From the NCBI GenBank assembly GCA_030765065.1, contig CM060978.1:59548421-59612420 (forward strand): 64,000 nt of DNA. Direction: 5' to 3'. The notes under the pieces are model-generated. The model searched no databases. It worked only from the letters and a program-made list of their open reading frames with translations, and was not told where the DNA came from. Positions 33,700 to 44,116 of this stretch are shown here, piece by piece (positions within the stretch are counted from its first letter, which is position 1; each line of letters starts with the position of its first letter). The DNA comes from Deroplatys truncata. Taxonomy: Eukaryota; Arthropoda; Insecta; Mantodea; Mantidae. Made by a program: the position numbers and the translations under genes.

Positions 33700-34296
33700 T
33701 CCGCGTGTGCCTGTCTGTGTGCTGGCTTCTGTATGTGATCAGCATAACTAAAAAATGGCTCCAGCGATTTTGACTGAAGTCTCATATGTTAAGGTATTTT
33801 ATGACAAATGAAATATATATCTTGAATTTTCTGGGAATGTCCCCAAAAGTCCTCTTCATTCTGAATGACTTTCGCATAACTGATAAACCGTAAACGAGGG
33901 ACAAAATTTTACTACACAGAAATGTAGATCTCGTTAAACCACACAATTTATGTCATATAGGTGTGAACAATATCCGAGATATGCATTCCTATTTGTTTGA
34001 ATTTTCCAATGCTTATACTTTTACTCAAATGGGAATTCGTTATTCGTTTTTTATGTCCTGGACATGCACAGAAAATGAAATGCTCCACATAGAACCAGTT
34101 CTTAAAATATTTGACTATCGCTTAAAGCCTTGCAGCTACAAGAAAATTACCAATAAGATAAGCAATTAATTAGCAATAAGTTCCTGCAAATGTTTATTTC
34201 GATTAATATGAAGTAGATGGAGAATAAGCGTTTGTAAAAGTAGTTTGTACAAAAGTAGAAAAAGTCATGTGGGTGCAACACATCAGATTTTTTGTC
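33700..34296 (+). repeat. Family H, forward copy
   Basis: Picks up at GTGTGCCTGTCTGTGTGC, missing the 5' end, and runs to TGTGGGTGCAACACATCAGATTTTTT. The block between the microsatellite and TAAAAAATGGCTCCAGCG is deleted. Confidence 0.8.
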
Positions 34297-34441
34297 ATGA
34301 GAATATCTTAAACATAGGGTATTTTAATCAAAATGTTAGAGCTAGTTTAAGGAAATCAAATGTAAGGATAAATTTTTAATGTAAAAGATAGTTTACGGTA
34401 GTACTTATTTGAGTTTTCTTTTTAGTTAATCTGTTCTCTCT

Positions 34442-34474
<33 letters not shown>

Positions 34475-34625
34475 ACGCGCGCGTGCGCACACACACACAC
34501 ACACAGCATTCAAACACACAGGCATAGTTTTTTCTGAACATGTTTCTTTATTTTACTCAGGGAACCCCAGAACATGTATTTGAGAAAAATTTCTGCGTGA
34601 CATTTTTTTATCTGTCTACTAAGTA
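34297..34625 (-). repeat. Family H, reverse fragment with (CT)n(CA)n
   Basis: Directly follows the forward copy in opposite orientation (GTCATGAGAATATCTTAAAC). The internal microsatellite has expanded to a long (CT)n followed by (CA)n at about 34440-34505. Confidence 0.75.
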
Positions 34626-34716
34626 GGTATATGCTAGACCAATTAGTAGTTGTTAGTAAATGTAATGTAAAAGTAATACATTATTGGATCTTCAACACAT
34701 AACTGGGTATATAAGA

Positions 34717-34848
34717 ATGGATAAAGTCCCTAAACTCACACTACAAAATGAACTGCAGATTTGTAGTACAATGAAGGAAGAAGTTGCAAGAATTGGCAGT
34801 AATGTTTTACGAAAGGACAGTAATAAAACAGTCACATACATAAACTGA
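34717..34848 (+). CDS. Small unidentified frame
   Basis: A 43-codon frame starting MDKVPKLTLQNEL and containing CSTMKEEVARIGSNVL. Its residue make-up is more protein-like than most frames here. It stops exactly where family L copy 3 begins. I do not recognise it; it may be the start of an older transposon gene cut by the insertion, or chance. Confidence 0.2.
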   Translation: MDKVPKLTLQNELQICSTMKEEVARIGSNVLRKDSNKTVTYIN

Positions 34849-35616
34849 GACAGTATTTTTAACACTTGAATAATTTCAATTAAATTATATAAGACCTAAA
34901 TTCAATAACCGCCGCCTTGAAGCAATATGTATATGTAATAAGTTTTAAAACTGTATGTAACAGTCATTGCAAATGCTTATATTATTGTAAATATATTTAA
35001 TAATGTTATGTGAATACATTACGTACTTTAAACTTATTATTCTCGCAGCTCTTATATTATTAAAGTTGCTAACAATGAGGTAGCAATGCGGTAACCTTGA
35101 GGCAATAATGAGTTTGAGTGCTACTAGTCATGATTAGGACAGCAATAATGTAAATTTTGTGACAGTTTAAAATTAGCCAATCAACAGCCAGAAAAAGCTT
35201 TAATTAAATGCAGGTATTCTATTGGACTATGATTAGCCAATCAGACTTGAAATACAGAAGCTTACTGGTTTTGACGGTTGAACTATTTTCAGTTGCCTGC
35301 AGACCTTGGTAGTGATCGGATAGAAAATGTGTTCTGTAAAGAAATATTACGTATTCGTGTGAAGCGAATATTAAGTATACGCGTTAACAAAGTGCGAGTT
35401 TTAAATTAAAGAATCTCACAGCTCGTAATATTAGTGTACTGCTATTTAATTTGTGTCAAGGATTAATAAAAGCAGTGGATTTAAACTTAAAATCTGTGTA
35501 AGACTACATTCTTGTATCACCACGCCCTGTCTAAGAGATACGTGACCCTAAAACAATACTGACGCAGCCGAGGCAAATATAAACACAAATACTATCTATA
35601 GAAGCATTTTAATAAC
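34848..35616 (+). repeat. Family L copy 3, left part
   Basis: Starts GAGACAGTATTTTTAACACTT and contains TTAGCCAATCAAC, TAGCCAATCAG and GACGCAGCCGAGGCAAATAT. It is interrupted by a family H copy at 35617 and resumes at 36521. Confidence 0.8.
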
Positions 35617-36515
35617 AAAAAATCTGATGTGTTACACTCACATGAATTTCTCTACTCTTGTACAAACTATTTTTACAAACGCTTATTCTCCATCTACTTC
35701 ATGCTAATCGAGATAAACATCTGCAGACTCTGTCTTATTGCTAATTTTCTTGTAGATATAAGGGGAATATATATTTACAAGGGCAATATAGAAATACAGT
35801 AGCCTTTAAGAACATATATATCTCTTAATAGCTGGTTGCTAGGTGCAGCACCATTCCCTTTGCCACAGATTAATACGCTTTGCATATCCAAGACAAAAAA
35901 ATGAATAACGAATTCCCATTTGAGAAAATAAGTATTGAAAAATTTAAGGAAATAACAAGCAATATCTCAAAAATAGTTCACTCAACAAATAAATGACATA
36001 AATTGTGTATTTTACGGCGATCTACATTGTGTAGTAAAATTTTGTCTATCTCTTATGGTTTACCAGTTATGTAAAAGTCGTTCACAATGAAGAATACTTT
36101 TGGAGACATTCCCAGAAAATTCAAGATATACATTTTATTTGTCATGAAAATATCTTAAACATATGATATTTTAAACAAAATCGTTAGAGCCATTTTTGAG
36201 AAAATTAAAATTTTCGAAAAATCTTCCATGTAAAGGGTAATCTGGGGTGGGGGGATTTTTTGGAAACCTTCGTGTCGCATCTCTGGAAGATACTGAACCT
36301 AAATACCAAGTTTGGTGCTTATCCGACTGTTCGTTTCTGAGTTATGCTGTTCACAGACAGACACACAGACAGACAAACACACACGGACATGTTTCCAAAA
36401 ATGCTTTTTTTGGATTCAGGGGGTCTCAAAACATGTATTTCCGGTGAAATCTCGGTATCGAATTTTTCGGTGGAATACAATACTTCCCCTACTTACTATA
36501 CGTAGCAGAGAAAGT
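35617..36515 (-). repeat. Family H, complete copy nested in family L
   Basis: From AAAAAATCTGATGTGTTACAC to CGTAGCAGAGAAAGT. It is close to the family consensus. The family L tail continues on the far side, so both ends of this H copy are defined by a known host sequence. Confidence 0.95.
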
Positions 36516-36520
36516 AAAAG

Positions 36521-36690
36521 CATCATCTTCAAATCAGCTTCTCATACGTAGCAGCATATTACGTTACAAACAATCTTCTTGAAATTGACGTCCATACAGG
36601 AGCTAAATAAATAAATAAACTCCAAGACAATAACTTCAAGTTGGCTTCCCAAGTGTGTCACTAATAAATTACGTAAACAACATATCCTTT
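36521..36690 (+). repeat. Family L copy 3, right part
   Basis: Tail of the interrupted copy with the PBS-like units TTGAAATTGACGTCCATACAGG and TTCAAGTTGGCTTCCCAAG. Confidence 0.75.
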
Positions 36691-37231
36691 TCAAAACCTA
36701 CAGGAAGGAGGAATGTAGGTCGACACGAAGGATGTAGATAAGATAGGTTTCCGGGTCTGAAGATGATGGGATGATGACAATAGCTGAGGAAAAGTGTTAG
36801 TTAAGTCGTTGAGCTTTTGGTATTCGACCTAAGGGCCTTCCGAATACCATCCATGCTCAGCTCAACACTTGCATTACAGAGCATAGTTTCCTGATTCGAT
36901 TTTCAAGTGGTGCGGCATTTGACCCCACAAGATTAGGAAAAGTGCATCTAGGCTTTACCCTCCAGATCGTTAGGAAGTCGAGCATCCTCTAGAGAAAGGC
37001 CATCAGACGTCGGAAGCGAGAAGACCGCCAACAGTGTACTTGTGATTCAACCACCACGACGTCACTTCCGCTAAATTTGAGGGGTCCCATAACGGTTCCT
37101 ACTAAACAAGTAGCCATGGAGTGGAGATAAGCCAGAGAGCATAGCACTTGGCAATCGGCGAGATGGCGATTCAGATCACGTGATCCAAGGAAACCATTCT
37201 CCTTGTGCGCCTTGCTCGCTTCTCCATTTCA
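36691..37231. other. No feature recognised
   Basis: GC-richer than the surroundings. It contains CTTTTGGTATTCGACC followed by CCTTCCGAATACC, an imperfect inverted motif. No convincing frame. Confidence 0.4.
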
Positions 37232-39465
37232 GCGATATGTTCTTGGGTTTAACAGCGGCGGCTCGTCAGTTTAGTGCCATCTTCAGCCACCACAAAACTG
37301 TATTGCTCTTCTCGACTAAGCGATAGCTTCAGGAAGCGTGCAGTGGCGGCCCGTGGCTTTGCAATCATCCTCAGTTATCTCAAATCTCTACATCTCTTCT
37401 CAACTAAGCGATAGTTTCAGGAAGTGTACAGCGGTGGCTGGTGGCTTTACAATCTCCTCACTTACCACGAAAGATTGTGTTCTCGAATAAGCGATAGCTT
37501 CAGGAAATGTGCAGCGGCGGCTCGTGGCTTTACAATCATCCTCACTTACCACAAAACTCTACTGTTCTTCTGGATTAAAGGATCTTCAGCAAGTGTGCAG
37601 AGGCGGCTGGTGACTTTATAACCATCCTGAGTTACTACACATCTCTACTTCTGTTCTCGACTAAGCGATAGCTTCAGGAAGGGTGCAGTGGTGGGTGGTG
37701 GCTTTACAATCATCCTCAGTTTCCTCAAAACTCTATTGCTCTTCTCGACTAAGCAATAGCTTCTGGAAGTGTGCAGCGGCGGCTGGTGGCTTTACAATCA
37801 TGCTCAGTTATCACAAAACTCTAGTGTTCTTCTCCAGTAAGCGATAGCTTCAGGAAGAGCGCAGAGGCGGCTGGTGGCTTTACAATAACGCTCAGTTATC
37901 ACAAAACTCTAGTGTTCTTCTCCAGTAAGCGATAGCTTCAGGAAGAGCGCAGAGGCGGCTGGTGGCTTTACAATCATGCTCAGTTAACACAAAACTCTAG
38001 TGTTCTTCTCCAGTAAGCGATAGCTTCAGGAAGAGCGCATAGGCGGCTGGTGGCTTTACAATCATGCTCAGTTATCACAAAACTCTAGTGTTCTTCTCCA
38101 GTAAGCGATAGCTTCAGGAAGAGCGCAGAGGCGGCTGGTGGCTTTACAATCATGCTCAGTTAACACAAAACTCTATTGCTCTTCTCGACTAAGCGATAAC
38201 GTCAGGAAGTGTGCAGCGGCGGCTGGTGGCTTTACAATCATGCTCAGTTACCACAAACCTCTATTGCTCTTCTCGAATAAGCGATAGCTTCAGGAAGGGT
38301 GCAGTGGCGGCTGGTGGCTTTAGAATCACCCTCAGTTACCACAAAACTCTATTATTCTTCTCGACTAAGCGATAGCTTCAGGAAGAGTGCAGCGGCGGCT
38401 GGTGGCTTTACAATCATCCTCAGTTACCACATAACTCTATTGCTCTCCTCCACTAACGGAAGCTTCAGAAAGTATGCAGCAGCGGCTGGTTCCTTTGCAT
38501 ATCTGCACTTACCACGAATCTTTGCTGGTGTTGTCGACTCAGCGATGGCTCTTAGAATGTATGTCGCGGCGGCTGGTGTCTTTGGTATTATCTTCGATTT
38601 GCTGTAGTTCCCGACTCAGTGATAGCGAGAGTCTTTGGAATTAATTTCACTTATATAGAAATTTCGCTGCTGCTCTTGACTCAGCGATATGTTCCGGAGA
38701 TATGCAGCGGCGACTGATGCCTATAGTACCATCCTTCTTGCCACAAAATCTATTGGTCTTCCCTTCTCAGTTACAGGAGAGCTCAAGCAACCTCTCCTCC
38801 TTTTAATACATCTTCATTTGCCACACTATACTACTCTTCTCGCCTAAGCAAAAGCCTCTGAGGAGTATGCAGCAGAGGCTGGTGCAATTAGTATATTTTT
38901 GCAATCATCGAACACTATCCCTCTTCCCACTTCAAGAATACTTCTAAGACATTTATGCAACGAACCTTAGGTTCTATATTATCTTAACTTTTTCACAAAA
39001 TTCAATATTCTCAATTCGGGATTATCCTCTAAAGAGTTTGTGCAAGAGCTGGTACATTTTAGCATCGTCTTCACTTACCACAAAATTCTGCTGCTCCCCT
39101 TGACACAATGATAGCTCCTGAAGATAAGATAATATAATGAATCGGTGGCTAGTACCTATAGTACCATCCTCACTTACCACAAATACGTAAGACTCTTCAC
39201 GATTCAGTGATAACATCTGAAGAGTAGATGTGGTGCACTGAATGCAATTCTCCTAACAAGGATACACCCTTTTTCTTATTCCAAGAATAGCTTCTTCAAT
39301 TTACTCTACTCACTTCGTGGAGAGTTTGCAATGGCGACTAATACATTTTAGTACGGTCTTAATTTTCCACAAATATTGCCCATGCAGACTCAACTTCCAA
39401 AACAGTTTGCAGTGGTGGCAGGATTATGTATCTGGAAAATTCTGATGCTTCTCCTAAATTTACGA
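37232..39465 (+). repeat. 88-bp satellite array, about 25 units
   Basis: The marker GCGATAGCTTCAGG (or a variant) recurs at 37320, 37408, 37491, 37665, 37753, 37841, 37929, 38017, 38105, 38193, 38281 and 38369. The spacing is 88 bp almost throughout. Each unit carries GGCGGCTGGTGGCTTTACAA and ACCACAAAACTCTATTG-like segments. Units from 37841 to 38192 are nearly identical. Beyond 38460 they decay until about 39465. An 88-bp period is not a multiple of three, so frames across the array (e.g. 38299-38607) are not genes. Confidence 0.9.
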
Positions 39466-39479
39466 TAACATTTTGTATA

Positions 39480-39640
39480 ATCTTCTACACGTGCTAAGCG
39501 TTAAAGCGATAGACGAAAGCGTACTAGGCATAAATGTAGATCTCATAAAAACATACAACTTATTTTATATACGTTTTTTGTGGTGTAAGCCATTTCTGAG
39601 ATATCCGTTATTAAAGAAGTTTTAGAATTTGTTGAAAATT
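39480..39640 (+). repeat. Family H, old forward fragment
   Basis: Contains CTAAGCGTTAAAGCGATAGACG and TGTAGATCTCATAAAAACATAC. It breaks off after GATATCCGTTATTAAAG. The same fragment precedes the LINE at 50640. Confidence 0.7.
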
Positions 39641-40200
39641 TAGATTAATTTTTAGCTATGGGTACGTTTAAGGGCATAAAGTTATTGTCTCTCACGTTGC
39701 TAGCCCAGAGAGGGAGGGGGAGGAGAAATGTGAGAGAGGGATCTATATGATTGTTGAAACAAAAATTAGAATTAAGAATGTAAATAAAACATCAAAAGAA
39801 GAAATAAATCAAGGCTTAAGACAAGGAAGTCCTTTGACCCATTCTTTTTAATATGTGTATATATGGACAATGTTATTATAGAATGGCAGAATATTTTAAA
39901 GAAAATTTTAAAACAGCACTGCTGAATTTGACGACACTTCTCTTTGCGGAGTTTATATTGTTTAAATCAAATGGTTGTGATATATAATTTAGTAATTTCA
40001 GAAAGAAAAACTAAAGTCATGGCTTTCTGTGGTAAAGGATCAATGAGGATTTAGACAATTGAAAATAATAAAACAATGAACAACTATTAAATTTTAATTA
40101 TTTGGGGGTATCAAGGCTTAATACAACAAATAAAATTAATAAAAAATTTAGTTTATTTCAACAGATATATGGGAATTCACAGAGCAATTATAGGAAATAA
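39641..40200 (+). pseudogene. LINE RT fragment, copy with internal deletion
   Basis: Near-duplicate of 50985-51580. It reads ETKIRIKNVNKTSKEEINQG, then LRQGSPLTHSF, the RT QGLRQGxPLSP box. The stretch that holds FADD in the other copy is deleted at about 39950. KTKVMAFCGK follows near 40010. The preceding 95-bp block (GGGTACGTTTAAGGGCATAAA to GAGAGAGGGATCTATAT) is shared with 51018 and, inverted, 53615-53695. Confidence 0.8.
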
Positions 40201-40211
40201 TTAGGATTTTT

Positions 40212-40470
40212 CGTTGGAGAGAAAGGAGCAGGGGAAATTTCGTGAAAATCTTCGTGTTGCTTCCTTGGTAAATCTTGGACGTAAATACCAATTTCGGTAT
40301 ACACTCGATGTTTTGTTTTTTAATTATACTTTTCTATATATATATATATTTCTTCCTTTTGCGTTCATTAGACTTCAAAATATGAATTTCTGGTGAAGTC
40401 TGGATATGGAATTTTTAGTGGAATACAATGGTTTCTCTACTTAACCCAGGTAGGTGCTAGAGAAAGTAAA
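40212..40470 (-). repeat. Family H, reverse fragment
   Basis: From GGAGAGAAAGGAGCAGGGGAAAT to GTGCTAGAGAAAGTAAA. An AT microsatellite replaces the usual (CA)n. Confidence 0.7.
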
Positions 40471-40718
40471 CGTTTAACCAATGAGGTATGTAGCGAACTA
40501 TTAATAACTTAAATACTATGCTGATCCAATAAACAGCAGTTAAAGCGACTGAGGTTCACTTTTATACACGTAAATAATATTAGTAATGCCAATTAATTAA
40601 TCAAAACTAAATAAGTGCACTTATACATCTTAATAACACCTTGAAAATCGTACAATTTACTTGCTTCTTACTTAACGTAAATTTTATTTTTAATTACAGT
40701 CAGCTAAAGGAGTGTGTA

Positions 40719-40880
40719 TCATACCCGGAATCTGAACTCGGATCTCCCGCTTTCCGTGAGGCTGCTCTTAATCATTGAGCTACCATGAGAATTGGGGATT
40801 CTCAAGTTGCCATGGTAGGTCAATGGTTAAGAGTAACTGCACGGAAAGCGGGAGATCTGCGCTCAATTCCCAGTTATGAC
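40719..40880. repeat. Head-to-head pair of tRNA-like units
   Basis: Two related 70-75-bp tRNA-like sequences in opposite orientation. The minus unit at 40719-40789 has complement GGTAGCTCAATGATTAAGAG plus GAGTTCAGATTCCGGG. The plus unit at 40806-40880 has GGTAGGTCAATGGTTAAGAG plus GCTCAATTCCCAG. Both share ACGGAAAGCGGGAGATC. A GAGAAT/ATTCTC stem sits at the centre. They have A- and B-box-like motifs but imperfect tRNA folds, so they are better read as SINE heads than as working tRNA genes. Confidence 0.75.
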
Positions 40881-40965
40881 TTTCAGTTTTCAGAGGACTA
40901 ATTATAAAACAATAAAAACTTAAAATACAAAAATTAACATATATATGTGTGTTAAAAATTAAATT

Positions 40966-41212
40966 CAGTTTTATTTATGGACGCTCTTTAACTACTGTGA
41001 ACCTTGGCGTCCCATTCTGTATTGGGCGTGAAAGTGCGGAAATGTTGCTCAGAGGCCTCTTATCAGGTTTGAGGCTCTTTTACGTGCCGTAAATCTACGA
41101 CACGTGACCACCGGCTTTACTTCCCTTCCGAAGGAAGCCATACTAAGGATTCTTACGCCTGAAAAAAATCTACCGCCCTCCTAGGGAACTAGAGGCACCA
41201 CATCAGGTGGCC
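40966..41212 (-). mobile_element. SINE A, truncated copy
   Basis: The complement matches the body of 14383-14672: GGGAAGTAAAGCCGGTGGTC, TTTACGGCACGTAAAAGAGC, GAATGGGACGCCAAGG and GAGCGTCCATAAATAAAA. Most of the tRNA-like head is missing. Confidence 0.85.
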
Positions 41213-41315
41213 CAAACAAGAAATGTTTTGCAGTTTTATGTTTCCCGTATACAAGGTAGAAAAGAAGTTGCCGCATCACTGCTGTTCAAGGGCAGTGCAG
41301 ATACAAAGCGAAAGG

Positions 41316-41561
41316 TCACTGAGGTAGTAATGCAGTAATGCTATCTGCAGGTGTTAACGTGGTAGTTTCGTACTGATAAGCGTCGCGTGGTTTGCTGTAT
41401 GCAGTTCGAGCCAGATCATTCAGACAAAAAGACAAAATGTTCACTAATAACGAACACACAGATATCATTACAGGCAACTGAGGCTCGAAGACTATGCTCT
41501 GAAAATTTTCAGACGCGGCATCTATCTTCTGAGCACTTTTACTTTCTTTGTTTTGACGCAT
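41316..41561 (-). CDS. Unidentified 81-codon frame
   Basis: A minus-strand frame starts MRQNKESKSAQKIDAASENF, has a hydrophobic stretch VMISVCSLLVNILSFCL at about residues 31-47, and ends LTPADSITALLPQ. It is not inside a repeat I recognise, and its composition is protein-like. No donor or acceptor extends it convincingly. It could be a host exon, a piece of an unrecognised element, or chance. Confidence 0.25.
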   Translation of the reverse strand: MRQNKESKSAQKIDAASENFQSIVFEPQLPVMISVCSLLVNILSFCLNDLARTAYSKPRDAYQYETTTLTPADSITALLPQ

Positions 41562-41900
41562 AGAAATAATATTAAATGATGGGTCATTCCAGGTAGAACG
41601 TGGGCCTGAGAGTCCCTTACACTAATTCTTCCACCAAGGCGGGCATAGTTTTGCGCATGCTCATTATAAATAATGCACTAATGGAGAATAATTTATGTGT
41701 TCATAAATATAATAAAAATATCATTTTGTTTAATCTTGTTAACTTTGTGGCATCAATTGATGCTAATAGTTGTACTGATATTAGATTAACTGTCATGGAA
41801 CTAAATGACAAGTATGCTCAGGTTTACGTCCAATGACAATCCTGCATTCTTATTAATGATCGAAATGCTTATTAAATAATTGATAACACTCCCCCAAACA
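41562..41900. other. No feature recognised
   Basis: A 78-codon frame at 41600-41836 lacks recognisable motifs. Confidence 0.4.
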
Positions 41901-41901
41901 C

Positions 41902-41975
41902 ACATACCTGGGAATCTAACCCGGAACACCTCATATAGCAGGCAGGTTCTCTACAGAATGAGATTCTGGGACCAG
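41902..41975 (-). mobile_element. tRNA-like SINE head, minus strand
   Basis: Complement carries B-box-like CCGGGTTAGATTCCCAGG (41908-41925) and an A-box-like TCATTCTGTAGAGAACC. The body is not identified. Confidence 0.5.
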
Positions 41976-42211
41976 TAATAACACTTAAAGTATTCGTTTT
42001 CGAGCATTGGAATTTCATTTAGCGGTATCCTCTCTGTCGGTATGGGGTCCACTTTGCAGTTCTACTTAGGCAAACCTTTTGGCATCCGCCTTTCCGTATA
42101 AACTAACTTCAATTAAGGACGGTTTGTTTGGGTTAGTTCATATATATAGGGTGGATCATTTAAGTTGAGACTATAATATCCCCGAAACTTATTAAGACAT
42201 TTCTTTTTACT

Positions 42212-42724
42212 GTGGTTCCGCCTTTACCACCTCATCGTATACCCACCACGATCTGCGCCGCCATCGCCACTACTGTGCAACCTGTGGAGGGTCAACACAC
42301 TTCACTGGCCAAGCGCTCTGTCCCTGCATCCACGCAGGAAGGCACCGCTGAAGCCACCAGCACCTACGCGCAGGCAGTGACAGCTCCACAGCCGCCGACA
42401 CCAGCACCATCACTTACGCCGATCATCGAGGAAGTCCAGGTCCTACGTGACGCCGTTCAGGATCTCCACGCGGAGTTCCTGAACATGACGACGAAGCTGA
42501 CAGCCCTGGAGGAACTCATCAGGGATCTTCAAACCTCATCAGCTGCTCAACAGGTTTCCCTGGCTGGGCAGTTCGACAGCACTTCATCGAGACATACAGC
42601 CATCACAGAAGCCATCCGGGTCTCACCTCTTGGTCCCAAGCTGAAGAGTAACCCGGAGAGAGTCACCATCTTCTTGCAGCAATGCAAGGAGTTTAACGAG
42701 CAGCAGTATCATCCTCAATCCTAA
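42212..42724 (+). CDS. Proline/alanine-rich coiled-coil protein, ORF1-like
   Basis: The longest uninterrupted frame in the window (170 codons) and strikingly GC-rich against its surroundings. Residues 1-75 are rich in Pro, Ala and Thr (APQPPTPAPSLTP). Residues 72-112 form a predicted amphipathic helix (IIEEVQVLRDAVQDLHAEFL, then TTKLTALEELIRDLQ) with heptad-spaced Leu/Val. The end, NPERVTIFLQQCKEFNEQQ, is followed by a stop. A disordered start plus coiled coil is how many LINE ORF1 and gag-like proteins begin. No zinc knuckles or RRM are present, so this would be a truncated piece. The start Met is simply the first in frame. Confidence 0.45.
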   Translation: MVPPLPPHRIPTTICAAIATTVQPVEGQHTSLAKRSVPASTQEGTAEATSTYAQAVTAPQPPTPAPSLTPIIEEVQVLRDAVQDLHAEFLNMTTKLTALEELIRDLQTSSAAQQVSLAGQFDSTSSRHTAITEAIRVSPLGPKLKSNPERVTIFLQQCKEFNEQQYHPQS

Positions 42725-43022
42725 CTTCCATTCTCTACCTAATCCTCGTCATTCCCACTAGTGTTGCAGTCAGGTTTCATGGCTGCAACCTAGTAACTAC
42801 CTTTATCCGCTTCCGCCCATATAGCGGCAGCCAATATCCTTCACATACTAAAGCGGGTGCTATGCGGGACCGCACAAAGCCACGATTTCCTTCTTTCATT
42901 TTCCTTCCGGTGGAGGAGTTTTTAGTGGGTATGCCGACTGTTGGTGAGTGCCACACTCTCAGTCCCGACTCCCATCGAGGCTGAGGTCAGTGATTAAATC
43001 ATTTTCTCCTACTCTCGAAAAA
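42212..43022 (+). mobile_element. GC-rich insert with coiled-coil ORF (retroelement ORF1-like)
   Basis: This GC-rich block sits inside the left TIR end of the surrounding element, so it arrived later. It consists of the 170-codon frame listed separately plus a non-coding 3' part. That part has a 7-bp stem (GTTGCAG 42763-42769 with CTGCAAC 42783-42789) and GTTTTTAGTGGGTATGCCG near 42920. The latter recalls 3' UTRs of some insect non-LTR elements. No poly(A) or simple-repeat tail is clear. Confidence 0.45.
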
Positions 43023-44116
43023 AAGTCTTGTTTTGTTCGGAAGACGTTATGATAGTCCCTTTACGGTCTATTTAACTTTTTTAAATGGGAACCTATATTT
43101 TGTATGTTGTTTTCTCATTAGAAAATTGTTTACAAAAAGCTGTTTTTTTGTGATGATGAATAAGGAAACAAAATAAACAATCTTGGTTCCTAATTACGAA
43201 TCCTCAATCCATGGATGGTACAAGCATTTATTACCCTCTTCAAAAACAGTTATTCAGAATTTTCGTTGTTATTTCGTTGGTGTAAGAACAATTGTAAAAT
43301 GCTTTATACAAATGTTAGTTTTTTATGAGGAATGAGAAAAAATAAAAAAGGCATGTTCCCATTTTAAAAAGTTAAGTTGACATTAAAATGACCATCACAA
43401 TGTCCTCGAAATAAAACACGACTAGTGGCATTTACTTTACCCCATAACATCAAGCAACTTTTATTAAAGAAATTTCTTTCTACAACGCTTAGCTTTGGAG
43501 ATATTGTACAGTCTCAACTTAAATGGTCCACTCTGCGTATATGTTTTCTCACTTTATATTAAAACTTAAGTCAGTAAAGGCTTTATATAACGGCATTCTA
43601 CAGTAGTTATTGGGATTATTAGAACTTTCCTGTTTTAGACATGATGGTGAGCTACTTTAATTATACAAAATTGAATTGTGTATTATTCTTCATTAGACGC
43701 ATTGACACTAGATCGCTTCCTGGATTTATCGCCCTTAATATGCAATTAGATTTTACTACAAAACATCAGTAGACGCAGTGACTATCCTTGTGAAGATAGA
43801 AGTTAAATTGAAATTCTGCAGGTAAATCATTTGACTTTTCCTTTCTTTGCATATTCACTATAGGAACATTATTCCGTATCCGGGTAGGAGCTATGAAATG
43901 TTACGAAACTTACGGATCCATAATACGCGCCATTATGAAGTGACTTATCCTTTCTGTATGTCTTTTATTGGTTTCAAATTATTGAAGTTATTACATAAGC
44001 ATTTAGTGCATGGGTCATTGACCGTAGACGCAAGGTATGGTGACAAAATAAACAACAGAAAAAGAAAACAAAACAAAAAGAACAAGAAAAGGAAAATACA
44101 GATACATTTTCTTTGA

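Larger units (their letters stand above)
42149..43538. mobile_element. TIR element split by a GC-rich insert
   Basis: The left end GGGTGGATCATTTAAGTTGA continues to about 42205. The right end is its complement, TCAACTTAAATGGTCCACTC, at 43513-43534. Flanking TA dinucleotides fit Tc1/mariner-type insertion. The remaining interior (43025-43500) is AT-rich and non-coding, so the element is probably non-autonomous. GGGAACCTATATT (about 43087) and complement GGGAACATGCC (about 43352) form a second inner inverted pair. Confidence 0.7.

Noticed and set aside
38299-38607. 102-codon frame with an AAAAGGF-like repeat
   Set aside because: Falls in the 88-bp satellite. The period is not a multiple of three, so the frame cannot be maintained across units.
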